The position numbers were made by a program, and so were the translations under genes. From assembly GCA_003254885.1 (NCBI GenBank), contig QANT01003962.1:62001-126000 (forward strand): a stretch of 64,000 bases of DNA. The letters are read 5' to 3'. Below the pieces are notes generated by a model. That model saw only the letters and a program-made list of their open reading frames with translations. It ran no database searches and had not been told where the DNA came from. Each line of letters opens with the position of its first letter. Positions within the stretch are counted from its first letter, which is position 1. This stretch comes from Purshia tridentata (lineage: Eukaryota; Streptophyta; Magnoliopsida; Rosales; Rosaceae). Shown piece after piece: positions 61,226-64,000 of this stretch.

Positions 61226-62209
61226 CTAGGATGACAAGAGAATCAGTAAAGACATGGATTATCATTGAGCTACATAGATAGCAAAGGTACAATTGTTGTG
61301 CCTGCTAGCTGGATCAATTCTTCTTGAAACCACTAAATCGATGCTTGATATATATGTATGCAAGGGCTTCTGCTTGGTGAATAGAAATCAACTAGCTAGC
61401 AATAGTACATTGACGTCTTTCATTAGAATTAGTTGACATAAGATGTAACACATTCATGATTAGAAGATCATAATATGTGTGCAAAATGCGTTTGTCTAGT
61501 TATACACGACCAAACTCTGTAAGATATTCAGCCACGTGCAGAAAAAATAAAATAGTCCTGCAATTTCCAATATCCATATATTATTATATCTCAATTCTAA
61601 TTTGATTGCCAAGAATCAATACATCACATTATTTGCTGGTACTAAATTAGTTTTATATATGCTGCTCGCAAAGAGATTCCAATCAGCTATAGAGGTCAGT
61701 GCATTGGTAGTTGCCTGGAATTTAATATAAATGTGTATTTATACGAAGAATTTAATTACAAGTTGATGTAACTTCATCATCAGAAAGCAATAATGTGTGG
61801 GTTATGTTAAGTGAGAGCGCAGCTAGCACATGCATCCGGCCTCTAAGGCTCTAATCAACTTTCATTTTTTTATTATTAATAATTGATTAGAGTAGGCATT
61901 GCTATCAATCTATCTAAAATACTCAGCTTCAGGTCTTACCTGCATCACCCTCCCAAGTCTTTCAGTACATTTTCACTGATTGGGTTTGTTAATTTAAACT
62001 AGCATATATAATGTTTGCAAAAGAGTTGATAATAATACGAAAATAATATGTAAACTTAGTTGTTTCTGAGAACCAAGTGAATGGATATTGGATACTAAAG
62101 TATTAAACAGTCAGGGGGACGGGATACCAAGAACATACAGACAAATGTTGTACATTACAACTCTCTCTGTACTCAAATATAGTAGCCAATCCAATTAATT
62201 TTCATTCAT
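61226..62209. other. Spacer between P450 relic and the P450 gene
   Basis: About 1 kb of AT-rich sequence, probably including the P450 3' UTR. Nothing else is recognised. Confidence 0.45.
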
Positions 62210-63880
62210 TCACCCATTAGTAATGGGATTGAAAGGAATGGCCACAGCATACAAATCATTCTTCCTCTTAGTACTCAATCCCATTGATTCAGTCACGTCG
62301 AGCTCTTCATGTTTCATCCCATTGGGAAGTTTCCAGTCGAAGTGGTACAACAGTTGACAAAGGGCAATTTCAAGTGATGCAGTTGCAAATGATATGCCAG
62401 GACACATTCTCTTACCAGCCCCAAAGGGAATGAATTCAAAGTTGGTCCCTCGAAAATCAATGGAAGAACTTTCCAATGGAACCTCTCAGGCAGAAAGCAA
62501 TCAGCATTGGCCCAATGTGTTGGGTCTTTCCCCATTGCCCATGCATTAACTACAACTTTGGTTTTGAATGGTATGTCATATCCACTAATTTTACGACTTT
62601 CACTTGCTTCTCTCACAATTAAGGTTGCAGGAGGGTGTAAACGTAGAGTTTCTTTTATGACCAACTTCAAGTAATCAAGTTTCTGTATGTCTGCCTCATG
62701 AATTTTTCTCTTCTCTGCAAGAACTTGTCGCACCTCTGCTTGTGCTTTCTCCATTGATTTTGGGTTTCTCACAAGTTCTGACATTGCCCATTCTGCTGTA
62801 GTTGCTGAAGTGTCACTTCCACCAGCATACATTTCCTGGGGATCAAAGATTACGTGTTAAGTACTAGCTAAGTTTTCATTTTGACATGGCCTTTTAACGA
62901 GTCCTAATATATATCAACATATGAATCAATCATACATTACATACCAGGATAACAGCTTTGACGTGGTTGGTTGTGAGATCAAATTGAAGCTCACCAGACT
63001 GCTCAAGTTTTAGGAGCACATCAACAAGATCCTCCTGATCATTATCACCATCTGCTGCAGGTTGTTGATCTTTGATTTTAGCTAATTTATGTTCATTTAT
63101 GACATCATTAAGAATCTGATCAATCCTGCGGTGTATTTTCTCAAGTGCAGGCTTTGTCCTGGTGAAATAACGAAGGAATTTGAGTGAAGGGAACAAATCA
63201 GGCAAGCCAAAGCCTCCTGAGAGCACCAATGTTTCCTTGAACATTGATATAAATTCTTGTTCATATCTGCACTTTTTACCCAAGGCTGCGCGGGCGGTGA
63301 TGCTGTTTTGCATGGAGAAATCAGCTCACTGAGGTTGATTGCAATTGGATGTGCCTGTGATGATGATAAGTAATTAATTGATTCAACAACATTCCATGCC
63401 TCTTCTTCTCTTACTGATCGAAATGACTGAACACTCTTTGCGCTTAGCAGCTCCAACACAAATCTTTCGCATTTGTCTCCAATAATCATTGTAAGGACTA
63501 AGGAAGATACCTGAAAGGGTATTGGGAGCAACTTCAACAGCAAGACCAGTAGCAGGCCGTTGCGAGAAAGCAGTCTCATGTGTCTTCAACAGCTCTTTGG
63601 TTAATTCTGGTGAAGAAATGACTATGGCTGATATTTCTCCCAGTTTCAGGTGCATGATAGGACCATATTTCTTGGCCAAGTCTGTTAGGGAATGATGTGT
63701 TAATGATGAGCCTGCAGCCAATTGATGCAAGTTCCCAATAACAGGTAGCTTCCATGGCCCTGGGGGCAACCTTAGATCAATTGGACTCTGCCTTTTCAAT
63801 CTCTTCCAATATATAACTAAGATAACCAAAGCGACCAGAGAAGTAAAGAGAGGAATTGAAGGAATTTGGATTTGGATCAT
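62210..63880 (-). pseudogene. CYP71-clan cytochrome P450, probable young pseudogene
   Basis: Two exons, 62945..63880 and 62210..62835, hold a whole P450. An N-terminal anchor ([17 protein letters not shown]) and [13 protein letters not shown] hinge come first, then the C-helix YWRQMRK, I-helix AGGSDTS, KETLRLHPP (ExxR), PERF and the heme loop PFGAGKRMCPG. The usual CYP71 intron sits before the I-helix in phase 0. The frame is broken three times: about 63470 (two bases lost in a TG repeat, after RKIC), about 63317 (one T lost, at the SELI/MQNS boundary), and about 62480 (one base lost after PERF). Exon lengths plus these four bases total 1566, a multiple of three, for about 521 residues. Premonoxygenases of this clan act on terpenoids and alkaloids; the substrate is unknown. 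Sequencing error remains possible, but 13 other genes show at most one such case. Confidence 0.85.
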
Positions 63881-64000
63881 TATTAGAGAATAAGCTGTTA
63901 TGAATGAACTAGCAGAGGCACAATACTACAACTGTTGTGAAGGCTGCTGCTGGATTTATTCCTGAACCAAGTCCAAGTGGATGCTTGATATATACACTAG

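Overview
The window is nuclear DNA of a dicot plant, most likely a rosid and possibly Rosaceae. The lineage is my inference from protein resemblance and was not tested. The DNA is AT-rich. Genes carry many short GT-AG introns, 3' UTRs and introns are T-rich, and the gene set is plant-type (DCL2, chloroplast thioredoxin f, calreticulin-3 with a basic tail, GPI-anchored aspartic protease, SCPL, CYP71-type P450). Exon structures were joined by hand from splice signals, reading phase and remembered family sequences. No search was run.

Layout, left to right: the 3' end of DCL2 (+); a DHRS7-like short-chain dehydrogenase (-) back-to-back with mitochondrial acyl carrier protein (+); calreticulin-3 (+); EMC10 (-) back-to-back with a U1 snRNP LUC7-like gene (+); a DUF538 secreted protein (-); KRI1 (-); glutamine:fructose-6-phosphate amidotransferase (-); thioredoxin f (-); a GPI-anchored aspartic protease (+); a chloroplast DUF2358 protein (-); a serine carboxypeptidase-like protein (+); a myristoylated-type clade E PP2C (-); then about 6.2 kb without an intact coding gene, holding a Mutator-type MITE and a P450 relic; and finally a CYP71-clan P450 (-) whose frame is broken three times.

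The genes do not form one pathway; this is an ordinary housekeeping stretch. There is an ER theme (calreticulin-3 and EMC10 are convergent neighbours), and RNA and ribosome genes (LUC7, KRI1) carry telo-box motifs, but I see no cluster logic. Two short divergent promoters (331 and 361 bp) carry site II elements of the TGGGCC type.

I did not find a convincing undescribed biological system. The points most worth checking are: a phase conflict at one splice junction of GFAT; a splice donor running straight into a (CT)17 tract in the PP2C gene; a likely GC-AG intron in EMC10; alternative C-termini of the DUF538 gene; the decaying P450 with a detached last-exon relic about 1 kb away; a MITE with a perfect 9-bp target duplication; and an unusual number of young two-copy tandem duplications (11 to 96 bp).
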